Shown one piece after another: positions 43,383 through 53,209 of a stretch of DNA of 64,000 nt. Within the stretch, counting starts at the first letter, position 1. Each line of letters begins with the position of its first letter. Source of the DNA: Bog-473 sp963782415 (GTDB lineage Bacteria > Actinomycetota > Acidimicrobiia > Acidimicrobiales > RAAP-2); assembly GCA_963782415.1 (NCBI GenBank), contig CAWAJT010000004.1:806001-870000 (forward strand). Direction: 5' to 3'. Below the pieces are notes generated by a model. That model made no database searches, was not told the DNA's origin, and worked only from the letters and a program-made list of their open reading frames with translations. The translations under genes were made by a program, and so were the position numbers.

Positions 43383-44738
43383 CTACGCGGTCCCGAGGCG
43401 ACGCATCTGACCTCGATCCTCGGATCGGGCATCGACGACCGGTCCGGGAGCGAAGTCCACCACCTCTCCGGGCTCGGCATCGGGCACCTCCGACGCCACC
43501 ATGGACTTGGGCGTGGACAGCTGGCTTCTTCCGTAGCGAAGGGCGAGCGGCGCGCACGCGGCCAATGTGGCGACGCCGCCGACCATGATGGCGACCTGGG
43601 GGTTGGTGATGTCGGCGATCCAGCCGATCAAGGGGGCACCGATCGGCGTGCTTCCGAGGAACGCAATCGCGTAGAGCGCCATGACGCGGCCCCGCATGGC
43701 CGGGTCGGCCTGCATCTGCATGGTCGCGTTCGCCGTCGAGATGAACGAGATACTGCAAGCGCCCATGAGCACGAGCGCCACGAGTGCCACGACTTCGTCG
43801 GGGGCGACGGCGACCACCAAGAGCATGATCCCGAAGGCCAGGCCGATGCGGCTGAGGAGCGCGATGCTCGGTCGGCTCCGGTGGGCGACCATCAGGCCAC
43901 CGATGACCGCTCCGGCGCCCATGGCCGCCATGAGCGCGCTGTACGTTCCCGCGCCACCGTCGAACGTGCGGGTGGCGAGGAGGGGGAGGGTGGTCGTGAA
44001 GTTGAAGGCGAAGATGCCCACCACGGCCATGGCCAGCAGCGGATCCCTGAGCTCGCGGGTGGACCAGACGTAGTGAAGGCCCTCGCGGACTTGCCCCTTC
44101 GCGCGGGCCACCGGCGGCCGCTGGTGGAGCTCGGCCGGACGCATCATGAACAGGGCGATCAGGACGGCGACGTAGGACGCGGCGTTGAACACGAAGCAGG
44201 CGGCCAAGCCGACGGCGTAAATGAGGATGCCGCCGATGGCGGGGCCGATGACGCGGGCCGAGTTCATCACCACGCTGTTGAGGCTGATCGCATTGGGCAT
44301 GAGATCGCGGCCGACCATTTCGGAGACGAAGGTCTGGCGAGCCGGGTTGTCGAACAGGTTGACCACGCCGAACAGGGTGGAGATCACGTAGACCTCCCAC
44401 ATGGTCACCGTGTCGAGCGCCACGAGCACGCCGAGCGCGAGCGCCAGGACGCCCGACGCGATCTGGGTGATGTAGAGGAGCCGCCGTTTGTCGACGCGGT
44501 CGACGATCAGCCCGCCCCAGCTGCCCAGGAGCAACATGGGCAGGAATTGCAGCGCGGTGACGACCCCGACGTTGAAGCCGTTTCCGTGCAGCTGGTCGGA
44601 CAGCACCAGGAGACCGAGGGCGACCGCGTGCATCCAGGTGCCCGAGGCCGAGATGACCTGACCGAGGAAATAGAGCCGGTAGTTGCGCACCTCCAGCGCG
44701 ATGAAGGTCTGCCGTGCCGCCCGCGTGATGGGGCTCAT
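43383..44738 (-). CDS. MFS exporter, EntS-like
   Basis: 451 residues with twelve predicted membrane spans. The N-terminal FLGQVISASGTWMHAVALGL, GGLIVDRVDKRRLLYITQ and DNPARQTFVSEMVGRDLMPN are typical of the MFS_3 (EntS) group that exports siderophores, antibiotics or drugs. The C-terminal 45 residues are hydrophilic. The ATG overlaps the MarR stop (ATGA), which strongly suggests MarR control of export. Confidence 0.92.
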   Translation of the reverse strand: MSPITRAARQTFIALEVRNYRLYFLGQVISASGTWMHAVALGLLVLSDQLHGNGFNVGVVTALQFLPMLLLGSWGGLIVDRVDKRRLLYITQIASGVLALALGVLVALDTVTMWEVYVISTLFGVVNLFDNPARQTFVSEMVGRDLMPNAISLNSVVMNSARVIGPAIGGILIYAVGLAACFVFNAASYVAVLIALFMMRPAELHQRPPVARAKGQVREGLHYVWSTRELRDPLLAMAVVGIFAFNFTTTLPLLATRTFDGGAGTYSALMAAMGAGAVIGGLMVAHRSRPSIALLSRIGLAFGIMLLVVAVAPDEVVALVALVLMGACSISFISTANATMQMQADPAMRGRVMALYAIAFLGSTPIGAPLIGWIADITNPQVAIMVGGVATLAACAPLALRYGRSQLSTPKSMVASEVPDAEPGEVVDFAPGPVVDARSEDRGQMRRLGTA

Positions 44739-45211
44739 CCGTCTGCCACCAGGTGCTCCAGGAGCCTGGTGAGGTCCTGGGCCAACGCCAGCTCGGCCGG
44801 GTCCAGCGCGGCCAGTCGACGGGCCAGAAATGCGTTCTTGAGCGTCCGGATCCGTTGCAGGGTGCGGCGGCCTTCCGCCGTGATGCGTACTCGCACCACC
44901 CGCCGGTCGGCGCCATCGGTCTCCTTCGCCAGCAACCCCGCGTTCTCCATGGAGGTCACCAGGCGGGTCACGGTCGGCGGCTGGACCTGCTCGGCGGCCG
45001 CCAGCTCGCCCAAGGTCGGGCTCCCCAGCTTGTTGACCATGCCGAGGGCGGAGGCCTGGGCGGGGGAGAGCCCGGCCAGGGACTGCTGTCGGAGTTTGCG
45101 GTTGAGGCGGGTCACGGCCACTCGAAGGCGGGTGGCCAGCTCGTCGTCTGCCTCCGCAGTGCCCTGCGCTGACTCGAGGTCGACCACGGCGGACGGAGGG
45201 TACGGAGGCAC
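44735..45211 (-). CDS. MarR-family regulator of the MFS exporter
   Basis: 158 residues from the GTG at 45211. The winged helix is LSPAQASALGMVNKLGSPTL, then LAAAEQVQPPTVTRLVTSME. The wing reads GADRRVVRVRITAEG. It overlaps the exporter by four bases. A TAGTT-N9-AACTA element lies 11 bases before the start and may be its own operator. Confidence 0.9.
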   Translation of the reverse strand: MPPYPPSAVVDLESAQGTAEADDELATRLRVAVTRLNRKLRQQSLAGLSPAQASALGMVNKLGSPTLGELAAAEQVQPPTVTRLVTSMENAGLLAKETDGADRRVVRVRITAEGRRTLQRIRTLKNAFLARRLAALDPAELALAQDLTRLLEHLVADG

Positions 45212-45221
45212 ACCGGCAGCA

Positions 45222-45240
45222 TAGTTGCTTTGCCTAACTA
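45222..45240. promoter_or_regulatory. Candidate MarR operator TAGTT-N9-AACTA
   Basis: TAGTTGCTTTGCCTAACTA is an A/T-rich inverted repeat in a G/C-rich context, placed just upstream of the MarR start. Confidence 0.5.
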
Positions 45241-45302
45241 ATAGAACGGCGCCGCGACCAGCACCCGCCGGAGCCGGTGCCGATGTGCCACGCCGGCTGG
45301 CG

Positions 45303-46088
45303 CTAGAGCCGGCGCTCCAGGCGGGCCGCCACCTCGCGGTAGCGCCCCACCGCAATGAGGTGGACGCCCTCGAACGCACCCGAGTCGCGGATGCCCACGA
45401 CGAGATCGCAGGCGGCGTCGACACCCGCGTTGCGATCCGCCTCCAGGCGGCGGACGAGCTCGGGCGGGACGGTCAGCCCCGGGATCGTGAAGTGGCGGGC
45501 CATCCGCGCACTGGCGATCACGATGACCCCCGCGTAGACGGGCATGCCCGCCGCCGCGCCCACGCTGTCGCCGAGTCGCGCCCGCCAGGCGAGCAGGTCG
45601 TCGAGTGAGAACCCCACCTGGACGCAGAGGAAGTCCGCCGCCCGCTTCCACGCCGGCAACGACCCGAGCCCCGTGGCCGCACCGAAACGCATCGACCGGG
45701 TGCCCCCCAGCCCGGCCGCGTACTGGCGTCCCTCGCTGAGCATGGTGCGGACGTTGAGCTCGCTCGTCCGCGTGCCGGCGAGGGGATCGTCCCCGTAGAC
45801 GAACAAGAACTGGTCGACGTCGTAGGCCGCTGCTGTCAGCAGGTCGCGGCGGAATCCGAGCAGGTTGCGGTCACGGGCGTTGAGGCAGGCGATGGATCGC
45901 CCGCCCATCTGCTGCACCTCGTGGGCCACGGCGACGCTGGAGACGGTGGCCCGCCCGATGTGGTTGTCCGGGATGAGGAACGTGGTCGCCACCGGGCTCA
46001 GCACCCCGATCTGGTGGCGCACCCGGGTCAGGTCCGGCGTCGTCGCCGGCTCGATTTCGCAGATCAATTCGAACGGCGCGTCCGTCAC
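45303..46088 (-). CDS. Methylenetetrahydrofolate-reductase-like protein
   Basis: 261 residues from the GTG at 46088, which overlaps the GNAT stop (GTGA). FELICEIEPATTPDLTRVRH, ACLNARDRNLLGFRRDLLTA and FLFVYGDDPLAGTR match the MetF barrel, including the conserved Glu of the first strand and the GDDP loop. Shorter than E. coli MetF (296). It may reduce methylene-tetrahydrofolate or act in another C1 step. It is not near other methionine genes. Confidence 0.78.
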   Translation of the reverse strand: MTDAPFELICEIEPATTPDLTRVRHQIGVLSPVATTFLIPDNHIGRATVSSVAVAHEVQQMGGRSIACLNARDRNLLGFRRDLLTAAAYDVDQFLFVYGDDPLAGTRTSELNVRTMLSEGRQYAAGLGGTRSMRFGAATGLGSLPAWKRAADFLCVQVGFSLDDLLAWRARLGDSVGAAAGMPVYAGVIVIASARMARHFTIPGLTVPPELVRRLEADRNAGVDAACDLVVGIRDSGAFEGVHLIAVGRYREVAARLERRL

Positions 46089-46600
46089 GCGACGACGTCC
46101 AGTCTCTTGCTGTAGCGGAATCCGGTCGCGGCGCTGTTGGCCGGGTCGGGATCCCACCCGCTCGATGCGTAGAGCGCCTGCGCTTCAGCTTGACGCGCGC
46201 CCGTGATCAGGCGCAGCGCGTCCAGGCCCAGCTGGCGGGCCTCCTGCTCCACCGCGTCCATGAGGCGACGGGCGACAGCGTGGCCCCGCCAGGCGGGGTC
46301 GACCCACAGGCGCCGGATCTCGCCTCGACGTGCACCCTCGGCGAAATGGTGGTCGACGGTGCGCACACCGAGCCCGCCGATCGGCGGTCCGGCGGCATGA
46401 CCGCGGTGGGCCATCACAAAGGCCCCTCGTGGCGGATCGAACATGGCTGCGGTCAGTCCCAACTCGCCGTCGTCGAGCTCGCCGTCGCGCCGGACGATCT
46501 CCGCTTCGGCTCGCCCCACCACCCACCGGGGGCCATCGTCGCCGTACGCCTCCCGGGCCGGCACGAAAGCCGCCGGAAGGGCGGAAGGCGTCCGATGCAT
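46085..46600 (-). CDS. GNAT N-acetyltransferase
   Basis: 171 residues from the ATG at 46600 with GAGGG upstream. Acetyl-CoA-binding motif A is IRRLWVDPAWRGHAVARRLM, and the late strand ALYASSGWDPDP is typical. Acceptor unknown. Coupled to the MTHFR-like gene and divergent from ileS. Confidence 0.88.
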   Translation of the reverse strand: MHRTPSALPAAFVPAREAYGDDGPRWVVGRAEAEIVRRDGELDDGELGLTAAMFDPPRGAFVMAHRGHAAGPPIGGLGVRTVDHHFAEGARRGEIRRLWVDPAWRGHAVARRLMDAVEQEARQLGLDALRLITGARQAEAQALYASSGWDPDPANSAATGFRYSKRLDVVA

Positions 46601-46661
46601 ACCCTCTATCCTTTCCCACGTGGCCGGGCCCCTGTGCCCGCCGCAAAAGGCTGCCTTTCCC

Positions 46662-49600
46662 GTGTTCAGACCCGTACCCCCCGACATCGACTTCGTCGCC
46701 CTCGAAAAGGACGAGCTGGCCCGCTGGGCCGAGCACCGCGTCTTCGAGCGCTCCATTGAGCAGCGCGCCGGTGCCGCTCCGTGGGTCTTCTACGAGGGCC
46801 CACCCACGGCCAACGGCATGCCGGGCCTGCACCATGTCTGGGCTCGGGTCTACAAGGACCTCTTCTGCCGCTTCCGCACCATGAGCGGGGCTTACGTCGC
46901 CCGCCGGGCGGGGTGGGACACCCACGGGCTGCCCGTCGAGGTGGAGGTGGAGAAGAAGCTCGGCATCACCGGCAAGGAGCAGATCGAGGCGCAGGTCGGC
47001 ATCGCCGAGTTCACCCGGCTCTGCCGCGAGTCCGTCTACTCGTACGTAGACGAGTTCGCCCGGCTGACAACGCGCATCGGCTACTGGGTCGACATGGATG
47101 CCGCCTATTGGACCCTGGACGCGACGTACGTGGAGTCGGTCTGGTGGCACCTCCAACAGCTCTTCGATCAGGGACTCCTCTACGAAGACCTGAAGGTGGT
47201 GCCCTACTGCCCGCGCTGCGGAACGGCGCTGTCGAGCCATGAGCTCGGCCAGCCCGACGTCTACCGCGACGAAGAGGACGAGTCGGCGTACGTCCGCCTG
47301 CGCATTGTCGACGGGGCGACGGTCGACGCCTTGGCCGGCGCGGGTGCCGAGTGGCTGGCGGTATGGACGACGACACCGTGGACATTGCTGTCGAACACCG
47401 GCGTGGCGGTGAACCCCGAACTGACCTATGCGGTGGTCGACGGCATGGTGATGGCCGAGGAACTCGTCGACACGGTCATGGGCGACGGGGCCTCGGCCCG
47501 CATCACGGCGCGGGTGCGCGGCGCCGCGCTCGCCGGGCTGCACTATGCGCGCCCGTTCGACGATCTCGCGCCGCCTCATGGTGCCGACGGCTGGCGGGTC
47601 GTGCCGGCGTCGTACGTGACGACCGAAGAGGGGACCGGCCTCGTGCACCTCGCCCCAGCCTTCGGAGAAATCGACCGCCAGATCGGGCGCGAAAACGGCC
47701 TGCCGTCGCTCAACCCGGTCGGCCCGGACGGGCGGTTCACCGATGCAGTGGGCTGGCTGGCGGGTCGCGACGTCCGCGAGGCCAACCGCGACATCAACGA
47801 CAGGCTCGAGTCCGACGGGCTGCTCATCCGCCGCGACCCCTACGTCCACTCCTACCCGCACTGCTGGCGCTGCCGCACACCCCTGATCTACTGGGGCAAG
47901 CCGAGCTGGTACATCGCCACGTCGACTCGCAAGGACGATCTGCTGGCCGCCAACCACACCGTTGACTGGCACCCGGCCCACATCCGGGACGGGCGCTTCG
48001 GCGAATGGCTGGAGAACAACGTCGACTGGGCCCTGTCCCGCGACCGCTACTGGGGTACCCCCCTGCCGATCTGGCGCTGCGGCCGCGGCCACCTCCGCTG
48101 CGTCGGCTCGCTGTCCGAGCTCTCCGACCTGTGCGGGCGCGACGTGACGGGGATCGACCCGCACCGGCCGGCCATCGACGACGTCACCTTCACGTGCGGG
48201 ACCTGCGCCGGCGACGTCGGGGCGGTGGACGAGGTCGACGAACTGTCGGTGTGCCGCCGGGTCGAGCCGGTGATCGACGCCTGGTTCGACTCGGGCTCCA
48301 TGCCGGCGGCTCAGGTCGGGTATCCGCACGTCGCCGGGTCGGCCGAGGCGTTCACCTTCCCGGCGGACTTCATTTCGGAGGCCATCGACCAGACCCGGGG
48401 CTGGTTCTACTCGCTGCTGGCGATCAACACCTTGGTCTTCGGGGAGAGCCCCTACCGCCATGTGGTGTGCCTCGGGCACATTGTCGACGCGGACGGGCGC
48501 AAAATGTCGAAGTCCCTCGGCAACATCATCGACCCGTGGTCCATCCTCGACACGCGCGGCGCCGACGCCATGCGCTGGTGGATGTTCAGCCAGGGCTCGC
48601 CGTGGACGCCGACGCGCGCCACGCTCGGCGCCATCGACACGGCTCTGCGCGACATGCTGCTCACGCTGTGGAACACCTTCAGCTTCTTCACGACCTATGC
48701 ATCGCTGAACGAATTCGACCCGGCTGATCCGGCCGTGCCGGCGCCGGTCGAACGCGGGCCACTCGACCGCTGGATCCTGTCGCGGCTGGCCAGCACGACG
48801 GCCACGGTGACCGACGCGCTCGGATCGTACGAGCCGCTCGCAGCGGCCACGGCGCTGGCCGACCTCGTCGACGACCTCTCCAATTGGTACGTCCGCCGCA
48901 GTCGCCGCCGCTTCTGGCGCACCGATCCCGACGCGCCCGCTGGCGACACCCTGGCCGCGCAGGCGACGCTGCACACGACGCTGACCACCCTGTCGCTGCT
49001 GCTGGCGCCCTTGTGCCCGTTTGTCTCGGACACCATGTGGCGGCACCTGACGGGTGGTGCCGAGGGGGGGTCGGTGCATCTGGCCGACTGGCCCGCGGCG
49101 GACGTGTCCGGCGTTGCAGCCGACCCCGGGCTCGAGGCGCAGATGGCCCTGGCCCGCCGGCTGACCTCGCTGGGGCGGGCCGCCCGGGGCGAGGCCTCGG
49201 TCAAGGTGCGCCAACCGCTCAGGCGGGCCCTCGTCTTCCTGCCCGCCGACGCGCCCGAGATCCTCGAGGACATCGTCAAGGACGAGCTCAACGTCGACGA
49301 GATCGACACCACCGACGACCTGAGCCATGTGCTCGAGTTCGAGCTGATTCCCAACTTCAAGACCCTCGGCAGGCGTTTGAGGGATCTCGTCAAGGAGCTC
49401 GGTCCCGCCCTGGCCAAGCTCGACAGCGTCGCCGTGGCGGCCGAGCTCGAGGCGGGGCGCTCCATCACCGTCGTTCTGGGCGGCCGGTCGGTGGAGCTGT
49501 CGCCCGACGACCTGCAGCTGCGCGTCCGAGGTCAGCAGGGGTTCGCCGTGTCCCGCGAGGGCGGCGAGGTCGTGGCGCTGGACCTCGAGCTCGACATCGG

Positions 49601-49868
49601 CCTGCGCCAGCGCGGCCTGTCCCGTGACGTCGTGCGGCTGGTGCAGGATCTGCGCAAGGCCAGCGGGCTCGCGGTCTCCGACCGCATCCGCCTGTACGTC
49701 GCCGGCCTCGAGCCCATCGCCGAGTTCTTCGACTTCATCGCCCGCGAGGTGCTCGCCGTCGAGGTCGTGGTCGGACCCGGGCCCGGGGAGGGGACGGTGC
49801 TCGAGCTCGACGACGACCTGGCGACCGAGACCGTGCGGGTGTGGATCGAGCGGGTCGATCCGGACTGA
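46662..49868 (+). CDS. ileS: Isoleucyl-tRNA synthetase, IleS2-like
   Basis: 1068 residues from the GTG at 46662. The class I signatures are PPTANGMPGLHH (HIGH site at residues 55-58) and KMSKSLGN near residue 614. GWDTHGLPVEVEVEKKLGI follows the first. An editing domain holds TTPWTLLSNTGVAVNP. After the anticodon-binding helices the C-terminus is a long DUF5915-type domain (VKVRQPLRRALVFLP to RVWIERVDPD) rather than the zinc finger of E. coli IleS. That places it in the eukaryote-like type 2 group, whose members often resist mupirocin. Confidence 0.95.
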   Translation: MFRPVPPDIDFVALEKDELARWAEHRVFERSIEQRAGAAPWVFYEGPPTANGMPGLHHVWARVYKDLFCRFRTMSGAYVARRAGWDTHGLPVEVEVEKKLGITGKEQIEAQVGIAEFTRLCRESVYSYVDEFARLTTRIGYWVDMDAAYWTLDATYVESVWWHLQQLFDQGLLYEDLKVVPYCPRCGTALSSHELGQPDVYRDEEDESAYVRLRIVDGATVDALAGAGAEWLAVWTTTPWTLLSNTGVAVNPELTYAVVDGMVMAEELVDTVMGDGASARITARVRGAALAGLHYARPFDDLAPPHGADGWRVVPASYVTTEEGTGLVHLAPAFGEIDRQIGRENGLPSLNPVGPDGRFTDAVGWLAGRDVREANRDINDRLESDGLLIRRDPYVHSYPHCWRCRTPLIYWGKPSWYIATSTRKDDLLAANHTVDWHPAHIRDGRFGEWLENNVDWALSRDRYWGTPLPIWRCGRGHLRCVGSLSELSDLCGRDVTGIDPHRPAIDDVTFTCGTCAGDVGAVDEVDELSVCRRVEPVIDAWFDSGSMPAAQVGYPHVAGSAEAFTFPADFISEAIDQTRGWFYSLLAINTLVFGESPYRHVVCLGHIVDADGRKMSKSLGNIIDPWSILDTRGADAMRWWMFSQGSPWTPTRATLGAIDTALRDMLLTLWNTFSFFTTYASLNEFDPADPAVPAPVERGPLDRWILSRLASTTATVTDALGSYEPLAAATALADLVDDLSNWYVRRSRRRFWRTDPDAPAGDTLAAQATLHTTLTTLSLLLAPLCPFVSDTMWRHLTGGAEGGSVHLADWPAADVSGVAADPGLEAQMALARRLTSLGRAARGEASVKVRQPLRRALVFLPADAPEILEDIVKDELNVDEIDTTDDLSHVLEFELIPNFKTLGRRLRDLVKELGPALAKLDSVAVAAELEAGRSITVVLGGRSVELSPDDLQLRVRGQQGFAVSREGGEVVALDLELDIGLRQRGLSRDVVRLVQDLRKASGLAVSDRIRLYVAGLEPIAEFFDFIAREVLAVEVVVGPGPGEGTVLELDDDLATETVRVWIERVDPD

Positions 49869-49871
49869 AGG

Positions 49872-50738
49872 TCAGAGGCGCGGGTCGCCGGTGAGCAACG
49901 ACCCGGTGAGAGCCACCTGGACGCCTCCGGTGGCGGCAGGGTCGAGCACGACGAGGTCGGCTTCCCGCCGCACTGCGGCGACGCCGGCACCCGAGGTGGC
50001 CACGGCGGCGGCCGGGAGATCCTCAGTGCGCAGGCCGAGGAGGTGGGTGCACGCCCGCTCGTAGGCGCGGCCCCACAACGTCGGGTCCGCCGCCTCGCCG
50101 AGCCGGAACAGGGCGAGCGTGCAATCGACGAGCGACACGCCCGCCACCGGTTGGCCGGGCGGGGCGTCAGCGTTCTCGAACGTGACCGCTGTGCCGAGTA
50201 TCTCGGCGAACTGCTCGGCCCGGGCGCGCGGGTCGTCCACCAGCGCGCCGACAAAGGCGTGCTGCGCCGCCGGTGCCAACGCCGGCGTCGCGGGCGAGGG
50301 CAGCGCCCCGCCGAAACGCGGGTCGACCGGGAGCTCGAACGTGCTCCACTGCAGGAACACGCCGCCGGTGTCGCGCGGGTCGGTGAAGCACATTTCGGGG
50401 CGCGGGCGGGCCGCGATGTGGATTTCCTGTTGCTCCAAGTGGGCCATCGTCGCCTCGAGGTCCTCAACCTGCAGCGCGAGGGAGTGCATGCCTCCGCCGA
50501 AGCGCTCGACGAAGCGGGCCGCGCCGCCCTCGGCGATCGGCTGGCCGATCTCTATGGCGTTGTCGGCGACCCAGGCCATGCCGCCGCGACGACCGATGCC
50601 GGGCTCGGTGGACTCGCTGTACTCCAGGACCGCGAGGCCGACCAGGGTGCCCAGGTTCCGGACGGCGAGGTCGTAGTCGGCCACCATCGCCGTCGAGTGG
50701 AAGAGCCACCGGACGCGATGTTGCCTCCGTGCTGTCAT
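49872..50738 (-). CDS. VOC (glyoxalase-fold) protein, two-domain
   Basis: 288 residues from the ATG at 50738, overlapping the SDR stop (ATGA). The first half reads VRWLFHSTAMVADYDLAVRN and MHSLALQVEDLEATMAHLEQ, and CFTDPRDTGGVFLQWSTFEL is a typical metal-side strand. The second half repeats the fold more weakly. VOC proteins include dioxygenases, lyases and epimerases. The operon with two SDRs suggests metabolism of a hydroxylated or CoA-bound compound. Confidence 0.8.
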   Translation of the reverse strand: MTARRQHRVRWLFHSTAMVADYDLAVRNLGTLVGLAVLEYSESTEPGIGRRGGMAWVADNAIEIGQPIAEGGAARFVERFGGGMHSLALQVEDLEATMAHLEQQEIHIAARPRPEMCFTDPRDTGGVFLQWSTFELPVDPRFGGALPSPATPALAPAAQHAFVGALVDDPRARAEQFAEILGTAVTFENADAPPGQPVAGVSLVDCTLALFRLGEAADPTLWGRAYERACTHLLGLRTEDLPAAAVATSGAGVAAVRREADLVVLDPAATGGVQVALTGSLLTGDPRL

Positions 50739-51538
50739 CGGCCCGCCGTCACCGGGAGTTCGACGCCGGTGATGTTGCGTGCTCCGGGACCGGCCAAGAA
50801 GAGCACTGCCTCGGCGACGTCGGCAGGGTCGACGTGGCGCCGGAGCGCGGCGCTGCCGGCCATGTGACGGGACACGGTCTCGACGGAGTCGCCCGTCCGG
50901 GTGGCGATCGACTGCATCATGGCGTCGAGCGGCTCCCCCGTGATGAAGCCCGGCGTCACGACGTTGACGCGGATGCCGGCGGGTCCCAGTTCTTTGGCCA
51001 GGGTCATCGAGGCGGTGACCATGGCCTGTTTCGTCGCCGTGTAGCGAGCCCGACGCGCCGGGAGCGCGTGTGTTCCGACGGTGCCGATCTGGACGATGGA
51101 TCCGCCGTCCCCGTCTGTCCTGCCGTCCTGGCTCATGGCCCGAGCCGCCAGGCGACTCAATTCCAGCGTCCCGAGGACGTTCACCTCGAAGGCCTGGCGC
51201 CAGCTCGCCCAATTGGACTCGACCTCGTCGATCGTCGCCTGGTCGCCGCCGGATGCGGCCACGTTCACCAGGACATCGATCCGCCCGAAGTGCGCCCGCA
51301 CCTGCTCGACGAGCGCGGCGCAAGAGGCCAGGTTTCCGAGGTCGAGTGCCATCGCCCTGATCTCCCCGGAGCCCGGTTCCGCAGAGAGCTCGGTCGCCAT
51401 GGTGGCGAGGCGTCCGGTGTCGCGTGCGGCGACGACCACGTTGGCGCCGGCCTTGCGGAATGCGGCCGCACAGGCCCGCCCGACGCCCGGCCCGGCGCCG
51501 GCCACGATGGCGGTCCTTCCTGCGAGACCGGTCGTCAC
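50735..51538 (-). CDS. Short-chain dehydrogenase/reductase
   Basis: 267 residues from the GTG at 51538. TAIVAGAGPGVGRACAAAF is the NAD(P) loop, VLVNVAASGG the structural motif and YTATKQA the catalytic YxxxK. It overlaps the VOC gene and lies four bases after the next SDR. Substrate unknown; C-terminal VTAGR is normal. Confidence 0.9.
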   Translation of the reverse strand: MTTGLAGRTAIVAGAGPGVGRACAAAFRKAGANVVVAARDTGRLATMATELSAEPGSGEIRAMALDLGNLASCAALVEQVRAHFGRIDVLVNVAASGGDQATIDEVESNWASWRQAFEVNVLGTLELSRLAARAMSQDGRTDGDGGSIVQIGTVGTHALPARRARYTATKQAMVTASMTLAKELGPAGIRVNVVTPGFITGEPLDAMMQSIATRTGDSVETVSRHMAGSAALRRHVDPADVAEAVLFLAGPGARNITGVELPVTAGR

Positions 51539-51542
51539 GAGC

Positions 51543-52337
51543 TCAGTCGCCGAGGTCAGGTGCCCACGCCACGCCGTTGATGTGGCCGCCACCGTCGACG
51601 AAGAGCGTGTTGCCGGTGACGTAACGAGCGTCACCGCTGGCCAGGAACACGGCCACGGGTGCGATGTCCTCCTCGGGGTCGCCGAGACGTCCCATCGGGT
51701 TGGAGGCGTCGGCGGCCGACTCGAGCTCGGGGTGTGCGGCGAAGACGGCACGCGTCGCCGCCGACTTGGCTCCGGGGCAGATGACGTTCACTCGGATCTG
51801 CCAAGGCGCCCACTCGCGGGCGGCTGTCCGGCTGGCGGCCCGCAGCGCCTCCTTGGCGATGTTGTACTGCGCCGTCCCCATGTGCGCGTTGACGCCGTTC
51901 AACGAGCACATGTTGATGACGGCCCCGTCCCGCCGGGATTTCATGATTGGCAGCACGGCCTGCATGCCCCAGAACGGGCCGAGGAGGCCCATGGAGAGGC
52001 CCCAGCGCATCTGCTCGTCCGTGGTGGCCTCGAAGCGACCGAGCGTCCCACCGCCCCACGCGTTGTTGACCAGCACGTCCACCGTGCCCCACGCGTCGAG
52101 CGCCGTCGCCACCATGCCCGTGACATCGGCCTTCGCACTGGCGTCGGTGTGCAGAAAGCGCACGTCGGCCCCGAACTCATCCCGGCAGGAGTCGGCAACG
52201 GCCGAACCGCTGTCGTCGTCGATTTCGGCCACCAGCACCTTGGCGCCCTCGGCGGCGAAACGGCGTGTGATGCCGCGCCCGATGCCATCACCCCCGCCCG
52301 TGACGATCGCTACCTTGTCGCGCAGTCGATCGCCCAT
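51543..52337 (-). CDS. Short-chain dehydrogenase/reductase
   Basis: 264 residues from the ATG at 52337. VAIVTGGGDGIGRGITRRFA is the cofactor loop, VDVLVNNAWGGG the NNAG-like motif and YNIAKEA the catalytic YxxxK. First gene of a three-gene minus-strand operon (SDR, SDR, VOC). Confidence 0.92.
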   Translation of the reverse strand: MGDRLRDKVAIVTGGGDGIGRGITRRFAAEGAKVLVAEIDDDSGSAVADSCRDEFGADVRFLHTDASAKADVTGMVATALDAWGTVDVLVNNAWGGGTLGRFEATTDEQMRWGLSMGLLGPFWGMQAVLPIMKSRRDGAVINMCSLNGVNAHMGTAQYNIAKEALRAASRTAAREWAPWQIRVNVICPGAKSAATRAVFAAHPELESAADASNPMGRLGDPEEDIAPVAVFLASGDARYVTGNTLFVDGGGHINGVAWAPDLGD

Positions 52338-52418
52338 GAGGGGACCACCGTAGCCAGGGGAGTTTCGGGACGCTCGGATTCCCGCGAGGTCCGGTGGGGA
52401 AGGAGCGATACTACGACG

Positions 52419-53175
52419 ATGTCGCTGTTCGACTGCGTGGTCGACGAGTACGACGCCGCCCGCCCCGGCTACCCTCGGGCTCTCTTCGATGCCCTGGGAC
52501 CCCTGGGGGGTCTGATCGCGGTGGAAGGAGGGTGCGGCACCGGCCTCGCGACACGCCGGCTCATGGAGCTCGGCGCGACGGTCATCGGTGTCGACGTCGG
52601 AGCCAACATGCTGCGACGAGCGATCGTGCGCGCTCCGGGTCTGCGGGCGCTCCGGGCTGACGCCGCACGATTGCCGATCTCCGATCAGTGCGTCGATCTC
52701 CTCTGTTTCGCCCAGTCCTGGCACTGGATGGACGAGCGGCTCAGGGTGGGCGAGGCCCGGCGGGTCCTTCGTCCCGAGGGAAGATGGGCCGCATGGTGGT
52801 CCCACGCCCGAGCCGACGGCGCGGCGTGGTTCGACGCCTACTGGGATCTCATCGAAGCGTGTTGCCCGGGGACGCTGAGATCCCAGCGGGACATCGATTG
52901 GTCGAAGGACCTCACAGACAGTGGGCTCTTCGCCGTTGACCCTGATACGCCAGCCGTCTTTCCGTGGACGCGTGAGATCGGGATCGAATCATGGCTCGTC
53001 GACCACCGCAGCCACAGCAATGTCGCAGTCCTCGGCGAAGACGACCGCCGTCAGCTTCTGGCGCGGCTGCGTGCACTCCTTGAGCAGACATTCCCCGACG
53101 GGGTTGCTCAGCCTGCGCTACGAGACGCGGCTTTGGACCGCCCGCCCGGCTCCGGGGTCGGCCCCACCGCCATGA
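52419..53175 (+). CDS. SAM-dependent methyltransferase (frameshift near the end)
   Basis: About 252 residues from the ATG at 52419. VDEYDAARPGYPRALFDALG, the SAM loop AVEGGCGTGLATRRLMELGA and VLRPEGRWAAWWSH fit UbiE/type-11 methyltransferases. The open frame runs to 53291, but near 53100 another frame continues LLSLRYETRLWTARP and stops at 53173-53175, as homologues do. One missing or extra base in GACGGGGTT explains it. Confidence 0.82.
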
Positions 53176-53209
53176 AGGAGCCAGAGGCGAGGCGACCCCC
53201 GGCTCCCGC

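Noticed and set aside
46185..49328. 1047-codon minus-strand ORF opposite ileS
   Set aside because: It is a frame shadow of ileS; composition is His/Val/Arg-rich without any domain.
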